From Desulfitobacterium dehalogenans ATCC 51507 (GTDB taxonomy: Bacteria > Bacillota > Desulfitobacteriia > Desulfitobacteriales > Desulfitobacteriaceae): a DNA stretch of 64,000 bases. The notes under the pieces are model-generated. The model was given only the letters and a program-made list of their open reading frames with translations. It was not told the origin of the DNA and ran no database searches. Shown here one piece after another: positions 8,689 to 16,580 of this stretch. A program made the position numbers and the translations under genes. The stretch covers positions 3,720,001-3,784,000 of the forward strand of contig NC_018017.1 in NCBI RefSeq assembly GCF_000243155.2, in the 5' to 3' direction. Within the stretch, counting starts at the first letter, position 1. Each line of letters starts with the position of its first letter.

Positions 8689-8785
8689 TCTCCAGGGCTT
8701 GCTTTCAGCGTTCACTCTATAAGCTGCGCTGGAGGAATCTAATCGCTTAAATCCGTTCTCTGCTATAAAGCAAAATCCTCAGGTT
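8689..8785. repeat. Inverted-repeat-bounded element, copy A (short form)
   Basis: Begins with a TCTCCAGGG..TTGCTTT end and closes with its approximate inverse AAAGCAAAATCCTCAGG. Inside, 42 bases of CAGCGTTCACTCTATAAGCTGCGC(T)GGAGGAATC.. are nearly identical to copy C at 33105-33290. The central hairpin present in copies B and C is missing, so this looks like an internally deleted copy. It fills most of the gap between rpmA and the Spo0B-like gene. Confidence 0.7.
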
Positions 8786-8889
8786 AGTTCTCTTGGCCTC
8801 GCCCTTAGTTTGCTCTGCGAACGTAATTTCCGAGCGTCTGTAACGTAACTCTACTTGCCAGCTCCACTTTCAAAACAGCTTCTATGTAA

Positions 8890-8918
8890 CAAAAAACCCC
8901 CGGGATTTTCCCAGGGGT
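8890..8918 (-). terminator. Terminator of the rplU-prp-rpmA operon
   Basis: Minus strand CCCCTGGG-AAAA-TCCCGGGGG followed by six T, 20 bp past the rpmA stop. Confidence 0.92.
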
Positions 8919-8937
8919 GCGATTGTGATTTCCGAAG

Positions 8938-9234
8938 TTAAGCTTGAGCAGCCTGGCGCTCAGGATAAATGCTAACTTGTTTGCGGCTACGATCTTTACG
9001 CTCGAATTTTACATAACCATCGATCGTTGCAAAGAGGGTGTCATCCTTACCCAAACCACAGTTCTTTCCAGGGTGAAATTTCGTTCCCCGTTGACGAACG
9101 ATAATGTTCCCTGCGGTAACGAATTGACCGTCTCCACGCTTCACGCCCAGACGTTGAGCAGCACTATCACGACCATTTCGAGAACTACCTACCCCTTTTT
9201 TATGGGCAAATAATTGCAGATTCATTTTTAACAT
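8938..9234 (-). CDS. rpmA: 50S ribosomal protein L27 with cleavable N-terminal extension
   Basis: L27 reaches the peptidyl transferase centre of the 50S subunit. The 98-residue product begins MLKMNLQLF followed by [15 protein letters not shown]. The LQLF/A junction is the site at which Firmicutes L27 is trimmed by the protease Prp to expose the functional AHKKG N-terminus; the gene for Prp lies directly upstream. An in-frame GTG at 9243 lies inside the GGAGGAGGTGG ribosome binding site, so the ATG at 9234 is the start. It overlaps the end of prp by 7 nt. Confidence 0.97.
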   Translation of the reverse strand: MLKMNLQLFAHKKGVGSSRNGRDSAAQRLGVKRGDGQFVTAGNIIVRQRGTKFHPGKNCGLGKDDTLFATIDGYVKFERKDRSRKQVSIYPERQAAQA

Positions 9235-9587
9235 GGAGTCCACCTCCTCCGATTAATTTTTACATATTGCTCACCATAGCTTTGTCGAATTCCTTCAACA
9301 CCTAAAACCATGGTACCTAAAATCCATTGGGCATGTTCCAGTGTCCCAGGCTCTAATTCAGGGAGAGTACAGCTTAAAAACCCTTGCGGGTCGTCCACTT
9401 CAATCTCCGGTTTACAAGGAAGATAAAACTCCAAGCCGTTGACCGCTGAGATACCAAGCGCAGATACGGCGGCACAGACAATATCCAATCCGTACTCGGC
9501 ATATCCTGCGTGCCCACACAATTCAAACTTGTGAATCTGTTGATTGTCGTCCAACCATAGATTCAAAGTAATACCCTGATGTTTCAT
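9228..9587 (-). CDS. prp: Ribosomal-processing cysteine protease Prp
   Basis: Cleaves the N-terminal extension of L27. The 119-residue product carries the catalytic His in [10 protein letters not shown] and the catalytic Cys in [12 protein letters not shown], the spacing known for the family (formerly YsxB/DUF464). The open frame begins with a TTG at 9608 inside rplU, but the ATG at 9587, one base after the rplU stop codon, gives the family N-terminus and suggests translational coupling. Placed between rplU and rpmA as in most Firmicutes. Confidence 0.94.
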   Translation of the reverse strand: MKHQGITLNLWLDDNQQIHKFELCGHAGYAEYGLDIVCAAVSALGISAVNGLEFYLPCKPEIEVDDPQGFLSCTLPELEPGTLEHAQWILGTMVLGVEGIRQSYGEQYVKINRRRWTPC

Positions 9588-9588
9588 C

Positions 9589-9900
9589 TTAAGCTTGGAT
9601 AGCTTCAACCACTACCTTAGTGTAGGGTTGGCGATGTCCTTGTTTGCGACGATAGTTCTTTTTAGCTTTATACTTGAAAACAACTATCTTCTCGCCTTTA
9701 CCATGCTCAACAACTTTGAGAAGAGCTTTGGCACCATCTACAACCGGAGTACCCACTTTGACAGCACCGTCTTTCTCTACTAAGAGAACTTTATCGATGG
9801 TCACGGTATCTCCCACATTTGCGTTAAGCTTTTCCACGAAGAGGAATTTGCCTTCTTCAACACGGAATTGCTTACCCCCTGTTTCAATCACTGCGTACAT
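9589..9900 (-). CDS. rplU: 50S ribosomal protein L21
   Basis: A 103-residue L21, binding 23S r[20 protein letters not shown] at the N-terminus and [19 protein letters not shown] at the C-terminus are family signatures. The start ATG has GGGAGGTG upstream. First gene of the rplU-prp-rpmA operon with its own promoter and structured leader. Confidence 0.98.
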   Translation of the reverse strand: MYAVIETGGKQFRVEEGKFLFVEKLNANVGDTVTIDKVLLVEKDGAVKVGTPVVDGAKALLKVVEHGKGEKIVVFKYKAKKNYRRKQGHRQPYTKVVVEAIQA

Positions 9901-10035
9901 TATTTACACCTCCCATGCCTAGACTCGCCTTGTCAGGCCGGTCTGCTTCAATTTCTCTATAAAAAAGAAATCTTGACACAAAAACCTGTTAAAATGCCTG
10001 TTTCGTGCGGTTGCGGTGAGAAGTCACCACATTTA
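9901..10035 (-). promoter_or_regulatory. rplU 5' leader, probable L21 autoregulatory RNA
   Basis: About 135 nt lie between the promoter and the rplU ribosome binding site. They include the perfect dyad GGTGACTTCTCACC and a GC-rich segment CAGACCGGCCTGACAAGGCG near the end. Firmicutes rplU operons often carry an L21 leader that binds the excess ribosomal protein; that this is such a leader is inferred from position and structure only. Confidence 0.5.
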
Positions 10036-10038
10036 GAT

Positions 10039-10068
10039 ATTTTAGCACCAAATGGTCTTTGCTGTCAA
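10039..10068 (-). promoter_or_regulatory. Promoter of rplU-prp-rpmA
   Basis: Minus strand TTGACA (10063-10068), 18-bp spacer, TAAAAT (10039-10044). Confidence 0.8.
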
Positions 10069-10129
10069 TCGCTTCTAAGTTTTCCTATGCTTATTTTTGG
10101 GCAATTAACTTTTTAATCCGAGGCACCAT

Positions 10130-11365
10130 CTATATCCTCCCAGAACCATCACAATGAGAGCAGGGATGTCCATACCTTACCTCAAGGGTTTGTCCAACTT
10201 TCTTGCGTGTCATTTCCACCAATCCCAATTGAGTCAGACCCATAACCTGGCATTTTAATTTATCCCGTGCTACTGCCTTTTCGAGCACATTCAAAAGCTG
10301 TTCTTTATCTTCCTCAGAAGTCATATCGATAAAATCGATAACAATAATCCCACCCAAATTGCGCAAACGCAGTTGTCTGGCAATCTCAAGGGCTGCCTCC
10401 TGATTGATGTGCAAGATCGTATCTTGAAGTGATTTATCCCCGACATATTTGCCGGTATTCACATCGATAACCGTCAAGGCTTCCGTTTGCTGAATAACTA
10501 AATACCCGCCGCTTTTCAGCCATACCTTAGGGCGAAGAGCCTGGCGGATTTTATCATCAATGCCGTAATCAGAGAAGATATCCTCTTTATAAACCAATTG
10601 CACATGGTTCGCAGCTGGATGGCCCAATTCTAGTAAAGCGTTGTGCATCCCAACTGCAACGTCGGGTTGATTGACCGTAATGATTTTTACCTCTTGATCC
10701 ACCCAATCGCGAATCGCCCGGGAAACCAAATCCACATCCTGATGAACCAAACCTGGTATAGCGACGTGGGGAATTTTCTTCTCTAGGCGCTCCCATAAGG
10801 CCACAAGCTCGCTGAAATCATCGGCCAGCTCCTTACCTTCGATTCCTTTGGCCAAAGTCCGAACGATGATTCCTTTCCCCTCCGGACAAGCTTCACGGGC
10901 AATCTCCCGTAGACGTTCTCTCTCTTCTTCTTCCGTAATCTTCCGCGAGACACCCACGTATTCAGTGTTAGGCATCAGGACGGCATAGCGGCCGGGGATG
11001 GTGAGATTTGTCGTGATTCTTGCCCCTTTGGAGCCTACCGGTTCTTTAGTAATTTGAACCAACATCTCTTGGCGGGGCTTAAGCACCTGTTCCACCCGCA
11101 ACTCATGAGGTAGGGGAAGTTTCTCATCCTCCTCATACTGAAACGGGACAGCATCTCCCACATAGAGAAAGGCATTCTTCTCCAAACCTATATCGACAAA
11201 TGCCGCCTGCATGCCTGGCAATACATTAATGACCCGTCCCCGGTAGATATTTCCGACCAATCGGGAAACCGAACCTTCCTCTTCATGAACCTCAACCAGT
11301 TCTCTATCCTCTAGCACCGCCGCCCGCATCCTTTGGGCCTGGCCCTGCAGAACAATCTCTTTCAC
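10130..11365 (-). CDS. rng: Ribonuclease G/E family endoribonuclease
   Basis: Cuts single-stranded A/U-rich RNA in rRNA maturation and mRNA turnover. The 411-residue product has an S1 domain near residues 20-105 (VGNIYRGRVINVLPGMQAAFVDIG), the catalytic DNase I-like part with VIDVNTGKYVG and IVIDFIDM supplying the Mg-binding aspartates, and a C-terminal Zn-link HPCSHCDGSGRI. It lacks the RNase E scaffold tail. The open frame reaches an ATG at 11422 inside the upstream gene, but GTG at 11365 lies 10 nt past that gene's stop, behind GAGG, and gives the usual MKEIVLQ start. Typical of clostridial spore formers. Confidence 0.93.
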   Translation of the reverse strand: MKEIVLQGQAQRMRAAVLEDRELVEVHEEEGSVSRLVGNIYRGRVINVLPGMQAAFVDIGLEKNAFLYVGDAVPFQYEEDEKLPLPHELRVEQVLKPRQEMLVQITKEPVGSKGARITTNLTIPGRYAVLMPNTEYVGVSRKITEEEERERLREIAREACPEGKGIIVRTLAKGIEGKELADDFSELVALWERLEKKIPHVAIPGLVHQDVDLVSRAIRDWVDQEVKIITVNQPDVAVGMHNALLELGHPAANHVQLVYKEDIFSDYGIDDKIRQALRPKVWLKSGGYLVIQQTEALTVIDVNTGKYVGDKSLQDTILHINQEAALEIARQLRLRNLGGIIVIDFIDMTSEEDKEQLLNVLEKAVARDKLKCQVMGLTQLGLVEMTRKKVGQTLEVRYGHPCSHCDGSGRI

Positions 11366-11375
11366 AGGTGGTTCC

Positions 11376-12089
11376 TCACTTCCCGAAAGCCTCGTCCAAA
11401 GGGGAGAACTTTTGTCCTTCATAGCTTACATAAATTCCAGTCCGCTTAATGCGCAGATGCTCCAAATCCAGGGGAAGGTTTTCCAAATCACAAAGACTGC
11501 CCAGAACCTCCTCCGGTCGGACACTGCCTTGGTTCCCCACTTCAACTTCTATATCAAAGATAGCTTCATCTCCTTGGATCTTGCCTGTCAACACCTTAAC
11601 CCAAGGTCTTATATCCTTTTCGACTCTGCCCTTCTTGCTATACCGTATATAAGGTACTTGCTGTCTTGCCAACCAAGCCCCAATGCTCTCTTGCAGCCGT
11701 TCTTCGCTCACCGGCAGTCCCAAGGAGACAATGACCTGATAACTGGCCGAATTTAATACCGCCATTAAAGCTTTGGCTGCCTGGGTCACATATCTGCCTT
11801 CAATGAGACGGATACCCGAGGGGAGCTGTTCCTGCAAGCGACCCAAGAGTTCTTTTAAATCAATTTCCTGCGCTAATTCAATATCCACATACTCTTGTTC
11901 ACCTTCAACACCCACTGCAAGAGCGGACCCGAAGGCGATCTTCGGGTGAGGATTAAACCCCTCCGAATAAGCCAAGCGGACACCTGCTCTGCGCAAAGCC
12001 CGCTCAAAAACTCTGGCCAAGTCCAAATGTGCAATATATTTTGCTTCTTCAATTTTAGTATAGGCGATTCTTACCCTCAAGGTCCTCAC
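11376..12089 (-). CDS. DUF2344 / TIGR03936 radical-SAM-linked protein
   Basis: A 237-residue protein of the radical-SAM-linked family, nearly always found next to, or fused to, the TIGR03960 radical SAM protein, as here. Conserved features seen: YIAHLDLARVFERALRRAG and YSEGFNPHPKIAFGSALAVGVEG. It may help modify RNA or a ribosomal component given the neighbouring rng and ribosomal genes; this is inference and the function is not established. The GTG at 12089 overlaps the upstream stop (GTGA); a TTG at 12080 behind AAAGGGTGAGG is an equally good start. Confidence 0.9.
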   Translation of the reverse strand: MRTLRVRIAYTKIEEAKYIAHLDLARVFERALRRAGVRLAYSEGFNPHPKIAFGSALAVGVEGEQEYVDIELAQEIDLKELLGRLQEQLPSGIRLIEGRYVTQAAKALMAVLNSASYQVIVSLGLPVSEERLQESIGAWLARQQVPYIRYSKKGRVEKDIRPWVKVLTGKIQGDEAIFDIEVEVGNQGSVRPEEVLGSLCDLENLPLDLEHLRIKRTGIYVSYEGQKFSPLDEAFGK

Positions 12090-13942
12090 CCTTTCAAATC
12101 AATCTGTAACCCTCGTTCAGGACAGATACCGCACCCTGTGCAATCCACATACCGGCAATCCAGTGTCCTTGACTCTTTCAGCGCTTTATGATGTTCATTC
12201 ATGAGGAAACGTTTGTTCACACCGCTCTCAATATGATCCCAAGGAAGCACATCATCATAATCCATAGCCCGATGAGCATAAAAATGAGGATTTAGCCCTA
12301 AATCTTCAATGCATTCCAGCCAAGTTTCATATTTGAAATGCTCATTCCAACCATCGAACTTACAGCCTTTCCGGACGGCCAATTCCAGCACATCGGCAAG
12401 ACGTCGGTCTCCTTTGGCAAAAACTGCTTCCAAATAGCTTGTTTCTACATCATGGTAATTATACTTAATGCGGTGATCTCGCAACTTTTGACGCAAATAT
12501 TTTTGCTTTTGTTCCAATGAAGCCGTTCCTTCTTGAGGTTCCCATTGAAAAGGAGTATGGCTTTTGGGGACAAAAGAACTTGTGGACACCGTGACATTCA
12601 CATTCCGCCGGCCTAAACGTGTTCCCAGCTCTACTACCTTTTTGGCCATGGCCACAATCCCGTCCAGATCCTCTTGAGTCTCCGAAGGCAAACCAATCAT
12701 AAAGTAGAGCTTGATACTGGACCATCCCGCTTTGAAGGCGGATTCCGCCGCATCAAAGAGATTCTCTTCCGTGACCCCTTTATTGATCACATCTCTCAAG
12801 CGTTGGGTTCCCGCTTCCGGAGCAAAGGTAAGTCCGGATTTTCTCACCTTTTGAACTTCTTCTGCCAGTTTCACATCGAAGGAATCCAAACGAAGAGAAG
12901 GTAGGGATACACTAACTTTATCCTCGCTATATTTATCTAGAATTCCCCGAATAACCGGTTGAATACAGCTATAGTCCCCGGTGGAAAGGGAGGTTAAAGA
13001 GATTTCCTCATAGCCTGTGGACTTAACCAGCTCTTCCGCATGCCTCAGTAGAGTTTCCGGCGAACGCTCACGCACCGGGCGGTAGAGCATTCCCGCTTGA
13101 CAAAAACGGCAGCCTCTTGAACATCCACGCATGACCTCAAGCATCATGCGATCATGCACGATTTCCATATAAGGGACGATGGGGCTGGTGGGGAAATAGC
13201 TTTGATCCAAATCCCGAACGATAGCCTTCTGTACAATCTTTGGTACACGGATATCCGCTTCTATGGACCGGATTCGTCCGTCCTCTTTGTAATGAATCTC
13301 ATAAAATTCCGGAACATAAGCCCCTTCCACTTGAGCTACTTTTAAGAGAAACTCTTCCCGGGAGACTGGATTTTCCTTCTGCTTTTGAATTAGATGAAGG
13401 AGTTGGGGCAGAGTCTCCTCCGCCTCACCGATCATGAAGAAATCGATAAATGGTGCGATAGGCTCCGGATTATAGGCACAAGGACCACCGGCAATAATCC
13501 ATGGATGCTCCGGTCCCCGGTCCTTTGCCCGCATGGGGATCCCGGCCAAATCCAGCATATTGAGGATATTAGAAAAGCTCATCTCATATTGTAAGGTAAA
13601 TCCTACTACATCAAATTCCTGCAAGGGACGATAGGATTCCAAAGCGTAGAGGGGAATATTACCCTCCCTCATCTTCTCTTCCATATCTACCCAAGGCGCA
13701 AAGACTCGTTCACAAAGAAAATCCTCATCGGAGTTTACCAAATGATAGAGAATCCTCAGACCAAGATGGGACATTCCCACTTCATAGACGTCTGGGAAAG
13801 CAAAAGCCATCCGAACCTTGGCTTGATCCCAATCTTTATGAATCGCATTCCACTCCGTTCCAAGATATCTGCTCGGCTTTAATACCTTCGTCAGGAAGCG
13901 TTCTACCTGCTTACGAATATCCGCCGCATTATAATCGGTCAT
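12086..13942 (-). CDS. B12-binding-type radical SAM protein, TIGR03960 family
   Basis: A 618-residue radical SAM protein with an N-terminal cobalamin-binding-like part (residues about 30-170) and the SAM-cluster motif CSRGCRFCQAG near residue 285. After the barrel it carries a C-terminal domain ending in CRYVDCTGCGICPERG, a ferredoxin-like cysteine cluster. Family members pair with DUF2344 proteins; reaction unknown. The gene overlaps the DUF2344 gene by 4 nt. GGAGG lies rather far (about 13 nt) from ATG 13942, so the start is slightly uncertain. Confidence 0.93.
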   Translation of the reverse strand: MTDYNAADIRKQVERFLTKVLKPSRYLGTEWNAIHKDWDQAKVRMAFAFPDVYEVGMSHLGLRILYHLVNSDEDFLCERVFAPWVDMEEKMREGNIPLYALESYRPLQEFDVVGFTLQYEMSFSNILNMLDLAGIPMRAKDRGPEHPWIIAGGPCAYNPEPIAPFIDFFMIGEAEETLPQLLHLIQKQKENPVSREEFLLKVAQVEGAYVPEFYEIHYKEDGRIRSIEADIRVPKIVQKAIVRDLDQSYFPTSPIVPYMEIVHDRMMLEVMRGCSRGCRFCQAGMLYRPVRERSPETLLRHAEELVKSTGYEEISLTSLSTGDYSCIQPVIRGILDKYSEDKVSVSLPSLRLDSFDVKLAEEVQKVRKSGLTFAPEAGTQRLRDVINKGVTEENLFDAAESAFKAGWSSIKLYFMIGLPSETQEDLDGIVAMAKKVVELGTRLGRRNVNVTVSTSSFVPKSHTPFQWEPQEGTASLEQKQKYLRQKLRDHRIKYNYHDVETSYLEAVFAKGDRRLADVLELAVRKGCKFDGWNEHFKYETWLECIEDLGLNPHFYAHRAMDYDDVLPWDHIESGVNKRFLMNEHHKALKESRTLDCRYVDCTGCGICPERGLQIDLKG

Positions 13943-14057
13943 GATAAAAGCTAGTCCTCCTTGTTTTGCGAGTTAGTTGGTAATTATTTATTATATCACA
14001 AGGTTGGAGGATTTGCACAAACCAGGACATCTTAGAGTTATACTATCTACCAATATA

Positions 14058-14108
14058 GGAAAGTTCAGATGGAGTTTTGACTCAACCTGAAGTTTAATTG
14101 ACTTATCC
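14058..14108 (+). repeat. 51-bp hairpin repeat, copy 2
   Basis: Ungapped 42/51 match to copy 1 (6431-6481, opposite strand). The dyad TTCAGATGGAGT-TTTG-ACTCAACCTGAA forms an imperfect hairpin. Like copy 1 it lies just past a stop codon (of the SpoIVFB-like gene), but in the reverse orientation to transcription. Confidence 0.7.
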
Positions 14109-14131
14109 TTACCGTGGATAAAAATTACTTT

Positions 14132-15007
14132 CTACAGCTTCCCCACAGGACAATGTATGCCTTTCTTTAGCATTCCTTCCACCACTTGAGTTTCCGTTAA
14201 AGTCCGCTCAATTCCAAAAGCTTCACCTCCGGGCAGATGGATCAAGGCATAACGGTCAGGGGTTAATTCTTCAACAATACGAATGAGGGGGGTTTCTACT
14301 GTCACGGTGACAGCTTTGCCTTTCATCATTCCTTTATGGAGAAGCTCCTCTTTTTTATGGGTAATTTGACGCAGGAAGGTAATTCGGGCCGAGGAGATTT
14401 CCTTCTGTCCGGATACCCAAAAGAAGCCCGCCAAAAGGAAGCAAGTGGCAATTCCCTCATAAGCCCCCTTCCCAAGCATGGTCAAACCTGAAATGGCAAG
14501 AATCATTCCAAAGAATTGACCTGCCCGTGCCAAGAACTTCGTGGTTTGAACAAATCCAAAGGCATCGCTGAATAGGGCGCGAATCACTCTTCCCCCATCC
14601 AGAGGGAGAATCGGCGTAAGATTAAAGACAGCCAGCCAAAAATTAAACTGGACAAAATTTTCTGCTACAGGCCCTGTCCAGATTCCTTCCCAGCGCAAGG
14701 CCTGCGCCCCAAAAAGGAGAAGGAGGTTAAAGACGGGTCCGGCTAAAGCGATCATGCTTTCTTCGAATTTCCTTCCCTCAAAGAGGTCCTCGCAATGGGC
14801 TGCTCCACCAAAGGGATAGAGTTCCAACCCATTAACCTGAAAGCCATAGGCCTTGGCAGTCAGTAAATGAGCCAATTCATGCCCCATGACCAGAAGGAAG
14901 ATAAGAAGAGCCTGAGTAAACAATCCCAGGACTCCGTAAGCAAGCAGGACCAACCAAAATGTCGGATGTACTTTTATGCTAAGCCCTTGAATACGAGCAA
15001 TCTCCAT
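14132..15007 (-). CDS. SpoIVFB-like intramembrane zinc metalloprotease (M50)
   Basis: In Bacillus SpoIVFB sits in the forespore outer membrane and cuts pro-sigma-K. This 291-residue membrane protein has HELAH in the first membrane region (residues 43-47) and the second metal-site motif NLTPILPLDGGR near residues 130-141, the order of site-2 proteases. The C-terminal 80 residues look like a degenerate CBS-type region. ATG 15007 has AGAAGGAAG upstream. The adjacent SpoIVFA-like gene supports a role in sigma-factor activation, as in Bacillus. Confidence 0.87.
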   Translation of the reverse strand: MEIARIQGLSIKVHPTFWLVLLAYGVLGLFTQALLIFLLVMGHELAHLLTAKAYGFQVNGLELYPFGGAAHCEDLFEGRKFEESMIALAGPVFNLLLLFGAQALRWEGIWTGPVAENFVQFNFWLAVFNLTPILPLDGGRVIRALFSDAFGFVQTTKFLARAGQFFGMILAISGLTMLGKGAYEGIATCFLLAGFFWVSGQKEISSARITFLRQITHKKEELLHKGMMKGKAVTVTVETPLIRIVEELTPDRYALIHLPGGEAFGIERTLTETQVVEGMLKKGIHCPVGKL

Positions 15008-15070
15008 TACTTTCTCTTCCTTCTCTTTTCCATTTCCCTCACGGCATCTCTTTTTCAGCTTCCACGACTT

Positions 15071-15817
15071 CTAGTTAGCGGGAACTAAGTAGGGCAAGGG
15101 ATCTACAGGTACTCCATCCTTACGAAGTTCTATATGCAACCATGTCTTCTTTAGGGGAGCTGACAGCCCCACTGTGCCCAACACCTGCCCTATATCCACC
15201 TTCTGCCCCTCATTCACTGCAATATCTCCGAAATTGCCAAGCACTCCAGTCCAACCATTGCCAAAATCGAGCTTAACCACCCTTCCCAGCTGCGGATCTT
15301 CCCCTACATGGGTGACCACTCCTTGATAAGGAGCTACCACGGGGATACCTAAAGCGCTGGCCACATCAATCCCATTGTGCAGACCGGCTTGCCCTTCCCC
15401 TCCTCCTCCAAAACCGGCCATGACTTTGCCTGACACGGGAGGGATGAATTTCCCCTGCATAGCTGCATCCACGGGAGTGCTCTTATTGCCCATGCTCATC
15501 CCTAAAACCTGTAAGGCCATCCCATTAAGGGATGCGTAATAATTGCTGCTTTGCACCGTTCCCTGGTAAGCGGAATAAACCACTTGAGATAATATATCTT
15601 CTCCCTTGGAAGCGAAGAAGATCATTAAGAAGAGCACCACAGAAAGAGTCGCTTTTTTCTGTAAGTCGGTCCATTGATACAAGGGACCCAAACGCTTCTT
15701 TTTGGTTGTATAGGATCGCTTCCGAGGCCACTCCCCGTAGTTAAATCCCTTTTCCCGGCCCACCTCCCGAGCCGCCTTTTCCCATTCCCAATCATCCCAG
15801 CGCTCATATGGATTCAT
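15071..15817 (-). CDS. SpoIVFA-like membrane-bound M23 domain protein
   Basis: SpoIVFA anchors and inhibits SpoIVFB until its cleavage in sporulation. The 248-residue product has a basic cytoplasmic N-terminus, one membrane span near residues 56-71, and a C-terminal LytM/M23 domain (about 125-245). The first metal motif is kept (HNGID) but the usual HxH reads WLHIE, with Trp in place of the first His, so peptidase activity is doubtful. This fits a regulatory role. ATG 15817 follows a GCGGGGG box. It lies 63 bp before the SpoIVFB-like gene. Confidence 0.83.
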   Translation of the reverse strand: MNPYERWDDWEWEKAAREVGREKGFNYGEWPRKRSYTTKKKRLGPLYQWTDLQKKATLSVVLFLMIFFASKGEDILSQVVYSAYQGTVQSSNYYASLNGMALQVLGMSMGNKSTPVDAAMQGKFIPPVSGKVMAGFGGGGEGQAGLHNGIDVASALGIPVVAPYQGVVTHVGEDPQLGRVVKLDFGNGWTGVLGNFGDIAVNEGQKVDIGQVLGTVGLSAPLKKTWLHIELRKDGVPVDPLPYLVPAN

Positions 15818-15920
15818 GCTTTTCCCCCGCCTTATCCAAAATCATGCTCGTACACTTGCTTAAATCTATGCAGTAAAGGCCCGTCATAGAACTATTTTGA
15901 AAAAGACCTGAAAGCTGATT

Positions 15921-16134
15921 CTCCAGGATTTTGCTTTACACCGTTTACTCCATAAGCTGCGCGGACAAAACTAACGCTCAAGCCCTCTGCTCCGAAAGGT
16001 GCCCCGCCAAATCGCTCCTGCTCAATGGCGGGTTGGAAACGTCCTGTTTCCAACCTTTCTCCACTGCGTGCTTTTCGCGAAGTTTTGTTTCCGCTCGCTT
16101 AAATTCGCTCCCTTTTGTAAAGCAAAATCCTTGG
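15921..16134. repeat. Inverted-repeat-bounded element, copy B
   Basis: Starts TCTCCAGGATTTTGCTTTAC and ends GTAAAGCAAAATCCTTGGG, an inverse match of about 16 bases. Inside it shares CCATAAGCTGCGCGGA and CGCTCAAGCCCTC with copies A and C, and a hairpin CCCGCCA-loop-TGGCGGG whose 17-nt loop AAATCGCTCCTGCTCAA is identical to that of copy C. Confidence 0.75.
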
Positions 16135-16540
16135 GCTGCTTCTTGGGTTTGAGCGAGCGGGGCTTTGTGGAAATGCGGGGCAAGTTGCCCGACCAGAGCC
16201 GCTTGAGCGGCATGGTCGGCAACCCTGGGCCCTAACGAAAAGCTAACGCAAGACCCGCAAGACGTAGCTTTACGTACAAAAGCGGACGGGTTTAGCGGAG
16301 GGGCGGTCAGGTGAACGAGGCTTTCTTAACTTAGACGAGCCACAGTTCACATGCAGAAAACAGCGGGGTTTGGCTCGGCTGTTAAGAGAGCGAGTGAACC
16401 AGCCCCGGAGCTATGGAGTACGCGTTGTGCGTAAAGCTACGCGACCCGGGCCGACTAAAGTTAAGCGACCCAGACCAACTAAACGGCACAGCCCGGCAAA
16501 AGCCTCCATCCTCTGCTGGCGCAGCCCCCCAGAGCACCAA
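16135..16540. other. GC-rich structured stretch without a credible gene
   Basis: About 400 bp between copy B and the rodA terminator. It is richer in G and C than the surrounding sequence and full of short dyads, for example GTTCAC (16344) with GTGAAC (16394), and CCCGCAAG..ACGTAgctTTACGT..CGGACGGG near 16254-16290. Open frames here are short and lack ribosome binding sites and recognisable domains. It resembles no RNA family I can name. Confidence 0.45.
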
Positions 16541-16580
16541 AAAAGGTACCGACCAGCCATAAGCCGTCAGTACCTTTTTT
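16541..16580 (-). terminator. Terminator of rodA
   Basis: GGTACTGAC pairs with GTCGGTACC and is flanked by six A and six T, so it could work on both strands. It starts one base past the rodA stop codon. Confidence 0.9.

Noticed and set aside
8660-8937. RNA gene in the gap after rpmA
   Set aside because: The sequence is explained by the palindromic element copy and the rpmA terminator; nothing else stands out.
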